Shown piece by piece: positions 33,160-41,091 of a stretch of DNA of 64,000 nucleotides (position 1 is its first letter; every line of letters starts with the position of its first letter). The notes under the pieces were generated by a model. The model was not told where the DNA came from. It was given only the letters and a program-made list of their open reading frames with translations, and made no database searches. Source of the stretch: Nitrososphaera sp. (GTDB lineage Archaea > Thermoproteota > Nitrososphaeria > Nitrososphaerales > Nitrososphaeraceae); NCBI RefSeq assembly GCF_013388945.1, contig NZ_JACAEH010000007.1:1-64000 (forward strand), given 5' to 3'. Position numbers and translations under genes: made by a program.

Positions 33160-33746
33160 TGGAACCTTTTGTCGTGCTAAAGAGCAAGGCGACCCCGCTT
33201 GACAGGGTCAACGTCGACACCGACCAGATAGTGCCAAAGCAGTTCCTGAAACTTGTGAGCCGTGCAGGCTTTGGCAAGTACCTATTTTACGACTGGCGCT
33301 TTGACAAGGACGGCAGGCCGAGGCCCGACTTTGTGCTCAACGACTTGAAATACGCGGACAGGAAGATACTCCTTGCCCGGGACAACTTTGGCAGTGGCAG
33401 CTCGCGCGAGCACGCAGCGTGGGCTATACTTGACTATGGCTTTCGCGCAGTGATTGCGCCGTCGTTTGCAGACATATTCTACAACAACTGCTTCAAAAAC
33501 GGCGTGCTCCCTGTCAGGCTTGCGCCGGAAGAGGTCGACTATCTCTTCAAGAACGACGTGGAGATAGAGATAGACCTTGCACGCCAGTCGATATGCGCCG
33601 GCGACAGGGTGATGCGCTTTGAGATAGACGAGTTTCGAAAGAAACTCTTGCTCGAAGGCCTTGACAGCATAGCCCTTACGCTCAAGCTCGAGGCCGACAT
33701 CGCAAGGTACGAGCGCGAAAGGCAGACCTTTGCGCCGTCTGCCTGA
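33159..33746 (+). CDS. leuD: 3-isopropylmalate dehydratase, small subunit
   Basis: A 195-residue swivel-domain partner of LeuC. Family segments include NVDTDQIVPKQFLKL and DNFGSGSSREHAAWAILDYGFRAV with the active-site Arg/Ser region. GTG 33159 overlaps the leuC stop as TAGTG and gives the normal N-terminus ([18 protein letters not shown]); GTG 33150 is an alternative. Together with ilvE at 16250 it supports leucine prototrophy. Confidence 0.95.
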   Translation: MEPFVVLKSKATPLDRVNVDTDQIVPKQFLKLVSRAGFGKYLFYDWRFDKDGRPRPDFVLNDLKYADRKILLARDNFGSGSSREHAAWAILDYGFRAVIAPSFADIFYNNCFKNGVLPVRLAPEEVDYLFKNDVEIEIDLARQSICAGDRVMRFEIDEFRKKLLLEGLDSIALTLKLEADIARYERERQTFAPSA

Positions 33747-33783
33747 CAAGATTTTTATCTATACTGCAACATGTGTCCGGTAC

Positions 33784-35157
33784 ATGGCCGGGATTGTCGC
33801 CATATACAGCCACGGGACCGAGTCCAACAAGGCAGTGGTCTACCTGCTTGCGCACGCCATGAGGATGCTCCAGCACAGGGGCAAGGCACACTGGAAGATG
33901 ATGGTGGGAAACGGCTCTGCCGGCGCGGAAGGCTCGCTTCCCTCCGACGACGCGATTTTAAAGCTGGCGCACAGGGAAAAGCTGCACGGCGTCTGCGGCC
34001 TCGGCTACCTTTCGAAAAGGTCGCCGCCGTTTTCAAGCATGAACACGGTCCAGGCCGCGTTTGACGGATTTTTCGTCGACACGGAACGTCTGCACCTGCA
34101 CCCATACGTCGGCACGGCAAAGGACTCTGACTCGCTTTACAAGATTTACCACATCTTTACCACTCTTCTGAAAAAAAACCCCGAAAGGGCCGCAGAGTTT
34201 CTCGACCGGCACCTACGCGGCAACTTGGTGATAAAACTCGGCGACGAGATATACGCGTACAGGGACAGCACCGGCTTCAAGCCGCTTGTGACTGCCGTCA
34301 GGCGCGACGGGATGCTTTCGATAATCGCCTCTGAAAACTCGCTCCGCACGTCGCTTGACCTAGAGTTTGCAGACGTCAAGCCGGGCCAGCTGGTGATGGC
34401 AAGCCGGGACGAAGGGCTGCAGGTGATAGCGACAAGCCCCGGCGCAAAGCTGATGATGGACCCGTTCGAGTTCATCCGCGAGTCAAACGTGGTGGCAACC
34501 CTTGGCGGCAAGAGCATCTACTCGATACGAAAGGACATCGGCAGGGCGCAGGCAGACTTTCTCTCGCTTGACCTGAAGGTGAGCGACCTTGACTCTGCGT
34601 ATGCCGAGCCCGACTATACACGCCCGATGACGCTTGGCTTTTCCCTTGCATACCGGTCGCATTTCCGCTCGTTTGAGGTGGGAGAAGGCGTCATAAAGGA
34701 CAGGTACGACGACTCGGACAACATGATAGACTTTTCAGAGCTTGACAGCAAGAACAAGCTCCTGACGACCGGCAGGTCCCTGAAATTTGTCATGCAACCG
34801 CTGGTGCAGGGAAAAAAGATTGCCACCGTTCAGGGCACTATACAGACAAGCGCGACTGCCAGGGAGACGATATACTACCTGCGCAACGCCGGCGCAAGGC
34901 GCATAGACGTGATTGTAAGTTACGTGCCAACAGTCGACGGCCGGCAGGTGGGGCTTTACACACACAACCGCGATCTTATCGCAAACAAGTACGTGGGGGA
35001 GGTCTCGTCGATAAACGAGCTGAACCTGAACATCGCAAAGGAGCTTGGCGCCGACAACGTCTACTACAACTCGCCTTCGGTGCTTGCAAGGGGCATAGGG
35101 GTGCCGGAGCACAGCCTCTGGTTCCCCGAGTGGGTGAGGTTCCTGGACTACAAATGA
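33784..35157 (+). CDS. PurF-like protein lacking catalytic residues
   Basis: A 457-residue protein with the overall plan of amidophosphoribosyltransferase: an N-terminal Ntn glutaminase domain and a C-terminal phosphoribosyltransferase domain. The glutaminase nucleophile is missing (MAGIVAIYSHG in place of MCGI). The PRPP loop, normally a DDSxVRGTT type, reads IATVQGTIQTSATARETIYY. The rest still follows PurF order (RNAGARRIDVIVSYVPTV, GLYTHNRDLIANKYVGEVSS). It is therefore probably a pseudo-enzyme or a protein with a new activity. ATG 33784 is the first family-like start. The next gene overlaps by four bases. Confidence 0.8.
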   Translation: MAGIVAIYSHGTESNKAVVYLLAHAMRMLQHRGKAHWKMMVGNGSAGAEGSLPSDDAILKLAHREKLHGVCGLGYLSKRSPPFSSMNTVQAAFDGFFVDTERLHLHPYVGTAKDSDSLYKIYHIFTTLLKKNPERAAEFLDRHLRGNLVIKLGDEIYAYRDSTGFKPLVTAVRRDGMLSIIASENSLRTSLDLEFADVKPGQLVMASRDEGLQVIATSPGAKLMMDPFEFIRESNVVATLGGKSIYSIRKDIGRAQADFLSLDLKVSDLDSAYAEPDYTRPMTLGFSLAYRSHFRSFEVGEGVIKDRYDDSDNMIDFSELDSKNKLLTTGRSLKFVMQPLVQGKKIATVQGTIQTSATARETIYYLRNAGARRIDVIVSYVPTVDGRQVGLYTHNRDLIANKYVGEVSSINELNLNIAKELGADNVYYNSPSVLARGIGVPEHSLWFPEWVRFLDYK

Positions 35158-35468
35158 AAAGCGACCTTGAGCCTGGCCGCACAGGCGGGCCTCCCGCAAA
35201 ATCGTTACAGCTCTTGCACAATCAGATGAAGATGGAAGGGGTCTTGATAACAAAGATGGAGATGCGGCAGTACGTCGAGCGCAGGGACGAGCGCCTCGGC
35301 GACTACTCGCTTTTGACGGTGGTCGTGGAAACTGACCGGGGCGCAGTAGAAATGAAGTACGACGAGGGATTCCGCGGCCCCGACGCTCTCGAGTCTGCCG
35401 CAAAACTGCTACTGCAGTACGCCGGCCTTGCCGCGCTCATCAACAGGGCGCTCATAGAGCTGTCATAG
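35154..35468 (+). CDS. Hypothetical protein coupled to the PurF-like gene
   Basis: A 104-residue protein starting MKSDLEPGRTGGPP, with a strand-rich middle (LGDYSLLTVVVETDRGAVEMKY) and a C-terminal helix (LLLQYAGLAALINRALIEL). ATG 35154 overlaps the upstream TGA as ATGA, so translation is coupled and the protein is a candidate partner of the PurF-like protein. No family was recognised. Its end overlaps the converging HAD gene by six bases. Confidence 0.65.
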   Translation: MKSDLEPGRTGGPPAKSLQLLHNQMKMEGVLITKMEMRQYVERRDERLGDYSLLTVVVETDRGAVEMKYDEGFRGPDALESAAKLLLQYAGLAALINRALIELS

Positions 35469-36017
35469 CAGGCGCTCTGCCTCAGAAAGCGTGTTCACCC
35501 TTGCCGGCCAGCTAAAGTCCCGGTTCCAGGGCTGGTTGAAGAGTATGGCAGTCTTGGGCGCGGGAATGTCTACCAGGTTTTTTGGCGCGTCGTCGATGAG
35601 GACGTCAAACGGGTACTCGGCCTTTGGCACGGCGTCAAACACGAACAAAAGATCATCGAGGTACACGCCATTGTGGTCAAGCCACTTTGCCACGTACGCG
35701 ACCGTGGGGCGCTCCCTCTTTGTGATGACAGAGATCCTGTACCCCTTTCTGTGCAGGCGCTCGGTGATTGCGCCTATTCTGTCCTCCGTGGGCGGTATCT
35801 CCTCCCACCTTTTCTGCCACACATGGATAAAGTACTCGTAGACCTGCTCGGGCGTTATTGGAAGCACTGTTGGGATGTCCCACCTTGTTATGTCCTCCTT
35901 TGTTATTTTCGTGCCCCTGCGCCTGTTGTACTCATCGACCCAGACCAGCATCACGTCGGCAAGGACAGAATCCACGTCTATTGCAACCGTCCTGACAGCC
36001 TCTGAAATGCCGGACAT
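35463..36017 (-). CDS. HAD-superfamily 5'(3')-nucleotidase-like protein
   Basis: A 184-residue HAD phosphatase. Motif I is VAIDVDSVLADV (DxDxV), motif II lies in ISVITKRER and motif IV is the DVLIDDAPKNL Asp pair. The length and cap insertion match the NT5C-type 5'(3')-deoxyribonucleotidases and related archaeal HADs. The likely activity is removal of phosphate from nucleotides; the true substrate is unknown. It is divergent from the gene at 36104. Confidence 0.8.
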   Translation of the reverse strand: MSGISEAVRTVAIDVDSVLADVMLVWVDEYNRRRGTKITKEDITRWDIPTVLPITPEQVYEYFIHVWQKRWEEIPPTEDRIGAITERLHRKGYRISVITKRERPTVAYVAKWLDHNGVYLDDLLFVFDAVPKAEYPFDVLIDDAPKNLVDIPAPKTAILFNQPWNRDFSWPARVNTLSEAERLL

Positions 36018-36103
36018 GACGCGGGGATTTGGGGGCGGACTTTATTTATACGATGTCAAAACTACACATACTTTTATAGAACATCTCGCTATATGTTGAG
36101 ACA

Positions 36104-36412
36104 TTGAACCTGCAGCGGCTTGCATGGAAGTGCACGCAGGAGGTCATAACCACGCTTGGCGAGCCTACAATGCAGTCACTTGAATGGCACATGAGCCAGT
36201 CAGGTATTTCGATGGTCCCGGAGAAGTTTGACATCAAGAGGTTCCACGCCGCGCTATACGAGCTCATGGGGGATGGCGCGGACATCATTATGGAGCTTGT
36301 AGCCAAGCAAATGGCAGAAAAACTAGAGATTTCAGCCGATTACGACAAGGGCCTGATCGGCATCGAGAGGGTCCTGAGGCTCTTCGAGATTGCCGAAAAG
36401 GTGAAGGGCTAG
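36104..36412 (+). CDS. Small helical hypothetical protein
   Basis: A 102-residue soluble protein rich in helices (NLQRLAWKCTQEVITTLG, RFHAALYELMGDGADIIMEL, GIERVLRLFEIAEKV). TTG 36104 lies about 30 bases after cttttatag. Coupling to the following membrane protein gene is tight (stop and start overlap as TAGTG). I recognise no family. Confidence 0.6.
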   Translation: MNLQRLAWKCTQEVITTLGEPTMQSLEWHMSQSGISMVPEKFDIKRFHAALYELMGDGADIIMELVAKQMAEKLEISADYDKGLIGIERVLRLFEIAEKVKG

Positions 36413-37236
36413 TGCAGACAACAGCGTTTGATCCGCAAGTCATCCGGCGATGGCTCACTGTCACGCTCGCAGTCGCCCTGGTCGCTCTCAACCTTCCGTT
36501 AATACTCGCTGATGGTGAAGGAAGGGTGTTTTTTGGCAACTGGATACTGAACGCTACTTCTGCCGGCGCGTTTGCACTGGCAGCAGTTGTGGCGCTGCGA
36601 CAAGGCAAGTCCGGCCTGTACGGAAAGGCGCAGGCTGCGTTTGCGCTTGCGCTTGGACTCTGGCTTGCCGGCGAGCTTTTGTGGACCTACTACGAGCTCG
36701 GGCTTGGCATCGACAACCCCTTCCCGTCGCTTGCAGACGCTGCCTGGCTTGCCGGGTACGCGCCTGCCGCGTACTATCTTTTCAGGATTTACCGGTTCTT
36801 TGGAGCAGGGCAGAACCGCCTTGCGCTTGCCGTCTCCGTCGCGACTGCCGCCTTTGTGGCCTACAGCGCGATAGAACTGGTGCTGGTCTCCGCGGACCCG
36901 GAAGGGGACGCCCTCTCGCTTGTCGTGTCTCTCCTTTATGTGGCAGTTGACGGGCTGCTGATAGTGCCGGCAGTCCTCGTGCTTTTGCGCCTCAAAAGCG
37001 GCAAGTTGACAGGGGTGCCCTGGTTCCTGCTGTCGATATCAATGCTGCTTTTTGCCGCAGCAGACCTGGGCTTTGCCTATCATTCGGCAATAGGCGCCCC
37101 TGAAAACGACTGGGTGTGGGACCCGCTCTACAACGCAGCTTACATCATGATGGCGGCCACGCTTTTCTGGCACAACAGGTTCTTCATCTACGACAGGGAC
37201 GCCGCCAGGAAGACGTGGCAGCAAGAAAACCGGTAA
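36412..37236 (+). CDS. Polytopic membrane protein
   Basis: A 274-residue protein with about seven to eight membrane helices separated by short loops (LTVTLAVALVALNLPLIL, AGAFALAAVVALRQG, LSLVVSLLYVAVDGLLIVPA, FLLSISMLLFAAADLGFAY). The arrangement recalls the membrane sensor domains found at the N-termini of signalling proteins, but no signalling domain follows. It is coupled to the upstream small gene. It ends two bases before the 3' end of tRNA-Pro on the other strand. Confidence 0.75.
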   Translation: MQTTAFDPQVIRRWLTVTLAVALVALNLPLILADGEGRVFFGNWILNATSAGAFALAAVVALRQGKSGLYGKAQAAFALALGLWLAGELLWTYYELGLGIDNPFPSLADAAWLAGYAPAAYYLFRIYRFFGAGQNRLALAVSVATAAFVAYSAIELVLVSADPEGDALSLVVSLLYVAVDGLLIVPAVLVLLRLKSGKLTGVPWFLLSISMLLFAAADLGFAYHSAIGAPENDWVWDPLYNAAYIMMAATLFWHNRFFIYDRDAARKTWQQENR

Positions 37237-37237
37237 A

Positions 37238-37311
37238 TGGGGCCGGCCGGATTCGAACCAGCGACCTCCAGCGCCCGAGGCTGGCATCCTGCCAAGCTAG
37301 ACAACGGCCCC
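37238..37311 (-). tRNA. tRNA-Pro(CGG)
   Basis: The acceptor stem pairs GGGGCCG with CGGCCCC. The anticodon arm is CCAGC-CTCGGGC-GCTGG (anticodon CGG) and the T-arm GCTGG-TTCGAAT-CCGGC has one G-U pair. The discriminator is A, the span is 74 nt and no intron is needed. The CCA end is not encoded. Confidence 0.95.
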
Positions 37312-37456
37312 CAGAAAACCAGTGCCCGGCAACCCCATTATATCTCTTGTACTTGCAAAAAATGCGTTTGTAGTACGCTGCACTGCGGGGGACGCCGTTG
37401 TAGTGCAATATCGTGCACAGTACCCGTGTCGCTAAAATAGCAAAATCGCCACTGTT

Positions 37457-37711
37457 ATGGCGGACATGCCTGCGATAAGCAAGTGCGACGCCGACACGAT
37501 GTACCTGGCTCTCAGCGAGATAGGCATCAACATGAGGGAGCTTGACAAGAAAGATCCCTCCCTGCAGTATCTCCAGGAGCTCTATGCGTTTCTTCTGTAT
37601 GCACAGCTTGTCGCATGGAGGTCAGGCAGAGGCCACCGCCAGCTGATAAGGATAGTCAACCAGACCCTGGTAGGCCCAAAGCAGCAGAAAACGATAAGGG
37701 CGAAAAAGTAG
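37457..37711 (+). CDS. Small hypothetical protein
   Basis: An 84-residue mainly helical protein (DTMYLALSEIGINMRELD, YLQELYAFLLYAQLVAW) with a basic C-terminus. It has no Cys pattern or membrane segment. The ATG at 37457 begins MADMPAISKCDA; ATG 37466 is an alternative. It converges on a zinc-finger gene 11 bases away. Function is unknown. Confidence 0.55.
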   Translation: MADMPAISKCDADTMYLALSEIGINMRELDKKDPSLQYLQELYAFLLYAQLVAWRSGRGHRQLIRIVNQTLVGPKQQKTIRAKK

Positions 37712-37722
37712 ATCTCTTTGGT

Positions 37723-37920
37723 CTAGTAGGAATGCTCGTCTGCCTTGTGCGTCCTGAGCAGCTTGAAGCTTGAAAACGGGCTGCCGCACTTGTCGCACTG
37801 CCACTTGTTTGCCCTTGCGTCCCTGTACGTGTCAAACGCCATCCTGCCTACCTGGTACGTCCTTGTCAGCGCGTCGTACCGCACGGGATTGTGGTTCAGC
37901 CTGTACTTGATGCCACTCAT
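37723..37920 (-). CDS. Small C2H2 zinc-finger protein
   Basis: A 65-residue protein with one C2H2 finger at its C-terminus (CDKCGSPFSSFKLLRTH, then KADEH). The N-terminal part is basic and aromatic. C2H2 fingers are scarce in most prokaryotes, but single-finger micro-proteins occur in archaea. It could bind nucleic acid or protein. ATG 37920 was chosen; 37923 and 37944 are alternatives. Confidence 0.7.
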   Translation of the reverse strand: MSGIKYRLNHNPVRYDALTRTYQVGRMAFDTYRDARANKWQCDKCGSPFSSFKLLRTHKADEHSY

Positions 37921-38081
37921 CATCACACGCAGTTTTGGGCGCACGACTAAAAAGTAGATTGGTGGGGTATTACAGAATTCGTTTCCATAGTCTGGCTCGC
38001 TGAATGAAAACCGTGTGACTAATAGGGGATAACGGCTTCACCAGTATCCATAACGAGAAACTTTTTATACAAACACCCCTA

Positions 38082-38160
38082 TTACAACGCTACAGCCAAC
38101 CCCTACTGTACGTCACGTGCATTCGGGCCCGAAAGTCGAAGGATGAGTAGGGCCTGACAA
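38082..38160 (+). ncRNA. Candidate structured small RNA (H/ACA-like?)
   Basis: A TATA-like ctttttatac (38051-38060) predicts a start near 38082. The transcript would fold with a 7-bp base stem (CCCTACT 38101-38107 with AGTAGGG 38146-38152), an inner TTCGGGCCCGAA palindrome (38122-38133), an ACA at 38157-38159 four bases past the stem, and a T-run after 38161. No protein frame of substance is seen. The ACA placement recalls archaeal H/ACA guides, but a k-turn is not clear. Confidence 0.4.
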
Positions 38161-38172
38161 CTTTTCCAAAGC

Positions 38173-38310
38173 TTAGTGCAGGACCGTCATCGCGTCCTTT
38201 TCTTCGTCGCCAAACCTCCTTGCTGAAAAGAGGTCAAACTCGTGCAGGATGCTGTATGTGTCGGCGCACTCGTCGCACTTGCACCTTCTCGGCGGCTCGG
38301 TTGCTCTCAT
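38173..38310 (-). CDS. 45-residue Cys-containing micro-protein
   Basis: A short frame from ATG 38310 encodes 45 residues beginning MRATEPPRRCKCDECADTYS. Three closely spaced Cys occur near the N-terminus (CKCDEC) and the rest is helical and acidic (LHEFDLFSARRFGDEEKD). It has the base and codon character of real genes here and fills an otherwise empty stretch. With only three Cys, a metal site might need a dimer. Function is unknown. Confidence 0.5.
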   Translation of the reverse strand: MRATEPPRRCKCDECADTYSILHEFDLFSARRFGDEEKDAMTVLH

Positions 38311-38383
38311 GCGTTTTCGTTGCAATCCTACTGATAAAAGGTAGCTCAATTTAGATCCGTGGCGTGAGCTAGCTGAATATAGA

Positions 38384-38539
38384 TCACTTGCCCTGCGAGC
38401 TGAACATCAGCTCGCAGTCGCCGGAGCAAAAGTGGCGCGTCTTTTTCCCTTCTTTGACGGTTATCGGGTCGCTGCATGCTTGCCCGCAGGTGGCGCAGTT
38501 TGGCACAGGTGCCCGGACGCACCCGGCATATTTGCACAT
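38384..38539 (-). CDS. 51-residue zinc-binding micro-protein
   Basis: A 51-residue protein starting MCKYAGCVRAPVPNCATCGQ. It has seven to eight Cys and a His in a layout like a TRASH or MYM-type finger (CATCGQAC, HFCSGDCELMF). ATG 38539 is chosen because it lies beyond the upstream gene's stop; the frame remains open to 38593. It is adjacent to the next gene on the same strand (four-base gap) and may share its transcript. Roles in metal sensing or handling are possible. Confidence 0.65.
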   Translation of the reverse strand: MCKYAGCVRAPVPNCATCGQACSDPITVKEGKKTRHFCSGDCELMFSSQGK

Positions 38540-38543
38540 TTCG

Positions 38544-39047
38544 TCACTGCCCGTACGCGGAGGCAAGGGCCCTGTCGACGTCGCTTTCTGCAAGCCCGAA
38601 AAACAAGAGCGCGTCGGCTATCTTTGGCTTTTGCAAACGAGCAGAGCCTGCAGCCACTGCGACGTAGGCGTCAGACGCTTCCACAAGCACCAGGCGCGCA
38701 TGCGCAGTCCATGCCTGCAGGCCGCCCTGTTCGTGCTTTATCAAGTGGACGAGCTTGGCAAAAGCTGCGGCAATTGCAACCCTGTATTTCTGGAGCAGGG
38801 TCTTGGCAGGCGAGTCTGCAAGCGACGGAACGAGCGCGCAGATCCTGTACTGGTATTCGTCGAGGTTCTTTGCGACGCTGAACGCGTCGGCAAAGGCCTG
38901 CGAGCTCTTTTTAGCGGCCCTTGCGTCTATTGAAACGCCCCCAAAGGCGCCGCCAAACTCGCTGACTGTAAAGTCCAGCGTCGTTATCCCGTCGCCGGCC
39001 AGAAATTTCCTGCACCTAGTCTGCGACATGACCGCGTCTACGAGCAT
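38544..39047 (-). CDS. Hypothetical protein
   Basis: A 167-residue protein with a strand-rich start (GDGITTLDFTVSEFGGAFGG) and a long helical C-terminal half (TLLQKYRVAIAAAFAKLVHL, SDAYVAVAAGSARL). ATG 39047 lies about 27 bases from a tttatacac element, giving a leaderless start clear of the upstream gene. The open frame to 39224 would overlap that gene. I recognise no family; it may be co-transcribed with the zinc micro-protein downstream. Confidence 0.6.
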   Translation of the reverse strand: MLVDAVMSQTRCRKFLAGDGITTLDFTVSEFGGAFGGVSIDARAAKKSSQAFADAFSVAKNLDEYQYRICALVPSLADSPAKTLLQKYRVAIAAAFAKLVHLIKHEQGGLQAWTAHARLVLVEASDAYVAVAAGSARLQKPKIADALLFFGLAESDVDRALASAYGQ

Positions 39048-39087
39048 GACGCCAAGTCCTGCGCCTGCCGTGTATAAACCGAGCCGG

Positions 39088-39291
39088 TCAGGCCGCCTGG
39101 GAGCTTGCAGCAGCACTGTTTTCCTGCGCGCCTTTTCTTGATTGCAGGTAGCCCAGGTTGTCGTCGAGCTCTGTCTTGATGTTGTGGATGTACCTGATGG
39201 CGTCGTCGATGTTGCCCTTTCCAAGCGCTACTTCGAGTCCCTTGAAGTAGACCCTGAGGTCGTTGGCAACTATCTCCACATCTTTCGCCAT
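39088..39291 (-). CDS. Small helical hypothetical protein
   Basis: A 67-residue protein: MAKDVEIVANDLRVYFKGLE, then a predicted second helix (DDAIRYIHNIKTELDDNLGYL) and a disordered Ala/Ser/Gln tail. The helical hairpin form suggests a protein-protein interaction module. ATG 39291 gives this compact form; upstream codons to 39348 look non-coding. Function is unknown. Confidence 0.6.
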   Translation of the reverse strand: MAKDVEIVANDLRVYFKGLEVALGKGNIDDAIRYIHNIKTELDDNLGYLQSRKGAQENSAAASSQAA

Positions 39292-39442
39292 GCAGTTTTT
39301 TCGCCGCAAAATTACAAAAGCGATCTGGTGGCTCGCTCTGTACGACATCTAGGCAGGAAAGACAAGAGGGTTCAGTCTACCAGAGTGCGCTTATAGAGAG
39401 ATATCTGATAAGTCTTTAATTTAAAAAACGAAAGTATCTTGT

Positions 39443-40657
39443 ATGGAAGTCAAGGTGTTGGCAATGCTGCTGGGGTCCGTCCTCCTGGCAGGGGTTGTCC
39501 TGACCGGTGCAAGACCTGCATACGCAGAAAATTATACGTGCGCAGCAACCCTGGACGGCTCGCAGGAGGTCCCTCCTGTCGAGACCGACGGCGCGGGAAC
39601 GGCGTCTCTGACGTTTGATTCCGCGACAAACACGCTTGCCTGGGAGATAGAATTCTCAGGACTGTCCGGGCCTGCGACTGCGGCGCATTTCCACGGCCCT
39701 GCAGTTAACGGGACCAACGCCGGAATACTTGTAGACATTGGCGGTGCCTCAGACGTCTCGTCGCCCCTGACAGGCTCCATAGTTGTCGGATCCAATTCCG
39801 CGACCTACCTGCTTGCCGGGCAGATGTATATAAACATACACACCTCTGCAAATCCAAGTGGCGAGATTCGCGGGCAGATAGCCTGCGAGGCTGTGGGAGA
39901 AATGAAGACTGCTGCTCTGACGTACGGCGAAGAAGAGCACGAGATCCAGTATTCGATTACCAACGGAACGCTGACCGAACTGACCGGCGACGCAGATAAC
40001 AAGATGATAACTGCGCAGATATCTGCCGCGCATGACGGCGAGCTGAAAATCCAGCTTCCAAGGGAATTGATAGATTCTGCCGCAGGAGAGCAGGACCTTG
40101 ACTACATAGTCTTTGTCGACGAGATGGAAGTGTACGCCGAGGACGACTTTGGGGCGGACGTGAGGACACTCACTATTCCGTTCACGGAAGGAAGCGCGCT
40201 TGTAGACATCGTCAGCGCGTCTCCGCCGGCAGCCGAGCCTGGCCTGCCCGCAACCACTCACACGGTGTCAGTCGCAGGCGCAAACATAGACATCGCCGTA
40301 AGGAGCTCGTCGACGATAACCGCGTTCTCGCTGGACGAGGGAAGCAAGACCGTCTCGTTTGCAGTCGCAGGTGAAGAAGGGACGCCGGGCGTGACTGAAA
40401 TCACAATCGGAAGAGTGCTTGAAGGGCCGTACACAGTAATGGTCGACGGCGACGTGACAACCGACTTTGAAGTCGACGAAAGTTCAGGAGAGAGCGTGAT
40501 AAGGCTGACGTACGTGCACGGCATCGGCGAGGTGACCATCACGGGTGCCAACGTCGTCCCAGAATTCCCGCTTGCCGCAGTGGCGCTTGCGGCAGCCATA
40601 GTCGGCGTCGTCGCAGTCACGGCAAGGTACGGCAAGTTCAGCTTCCTGCCAAAGTAG
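39443..40657 (+). CDS. Exported CHRD-domain protein with PEFG-like C-terminal anchor
   Basis: A 404-residue surface protein. The signal peptide covers residues about 1-28 (ending AYA). A CHRD-type domain follows (YTCAATLDGSQEVPPVETDG, AAHFHGPAVNG, MYINIHTSANPSGEIRGQI). Beta-rich repeats come next. The C-terminus has VVPEFPLAAVALAAAIVG and a basic tail, the PEFG-type sorting signal known in thaumarchaea. Processing at the PEFG-like site probably attaches it to the cell envelope. It has a good TATA (tttaattta) about 26 bases before ATG 39443. Binding partners are unknown; CHRD domains occur in extracellular proteins. Confidence 0.85.
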   Translation: MEVKVLAMLLGSVLLAGVVLTGARPAYAENYTCAATLDGSQEVPPVETDGAGTASLTFDSATNTLAWEIEFSGLSGPATAAHFHGPAVNGTNAGILVDIGGASDVSSPLTGSIVVGSNSATYLLAGQMYINIHTSANPSGEIRGQIACEAVGEMKTAALTYGEEEHEIQYSITNGTLTELTGDADNKMITAQISAAHDGELKIQLPRELIDSAAGEQDLDYIVFVDEMEVYAEDDFGADVRTLTIPFTEGSALVDIVSASPPAAEPGLPATTHTVSVAGANIDIAVRSSSTITAFSLDEGSKTVSFAVAGEEGTPGVTEITIGRVLEGPYTVMVDGDVTTDFEVDESSGESVIRLTYVHGIGEVTITGANVVPEFPLAAVALAAAIVGVVAVTARYGKFSFLPK

Positions 40658-40745
40658 GAAGCTGGACCGTCCCCCTTTTTCTGTCATGAAAAACCGGTAG
40701 CAGACAGAGAGACACTGTCTTGCCTAGGATACGAACATCGCTTTG

Positions 40746-40997
40746 TCAGCCTGATTGCCAGTTGCCCAGCTCTTCTGCGACAATCATGGTGGAGCACGAC
40801 CTGACATGCGCAATCAGGTGAAACTTTCTGAGAATGCTTGTTATCCCGTCATTTGAATCGGCTCTGAGCTTGGCTACTATGTCATAGATTCCTGAAACTC
40901 CGACAGCCTCAGAAACTCCCGAGATGGACCTCATGCTGAACAGCACTGATTTCTCTGCACCGATGTCGCAGTTCAACAGGACAAAAGCAAGCGTCAT
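40746..40997 (-). CDS. Stand-alone AsnC/Lrp-type effector (RAM) domain
   Basis: An 83-residue RAM domain without DNA-binding part: AFVLLNCDIGAEKSVL, VSEAVGVSGIYDIVAKLRAD, SCSTMIVAEE. It resembles the protein at 13343-13591, so the two are paralogues. ATG 40997 opens the domain; an upstream frame to 41054 adds no domain residues. It may bind an amino acid and modulate a full-length Lrp protein. Confidence 0.78.
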   Translation of the reverse strand: MTLAFVLLNCDIGAEKSVLFSMRSISGVSEAVGVSGIYDIVAKLRADSNDGITSILRKFHLIAHVRSCSTMIVAEELGNWQSG

Positions 40998-41091
40998 GAT
41001 CAGGTTGTGCATCCCCGCTATAAAAGGCCGCTTGCAGCTCTTCAAGCTACGCAAGACGGATCCGTGCCCTGTTTGAAAGCCATATAAGCCG

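Noticed and set aside
38122-38133. TTCGGGCCCGAA as a stand-alone operator
   Set aside because: It lies inside the candidate RNA and far from any start codon, so it is better explained as part of that fold.
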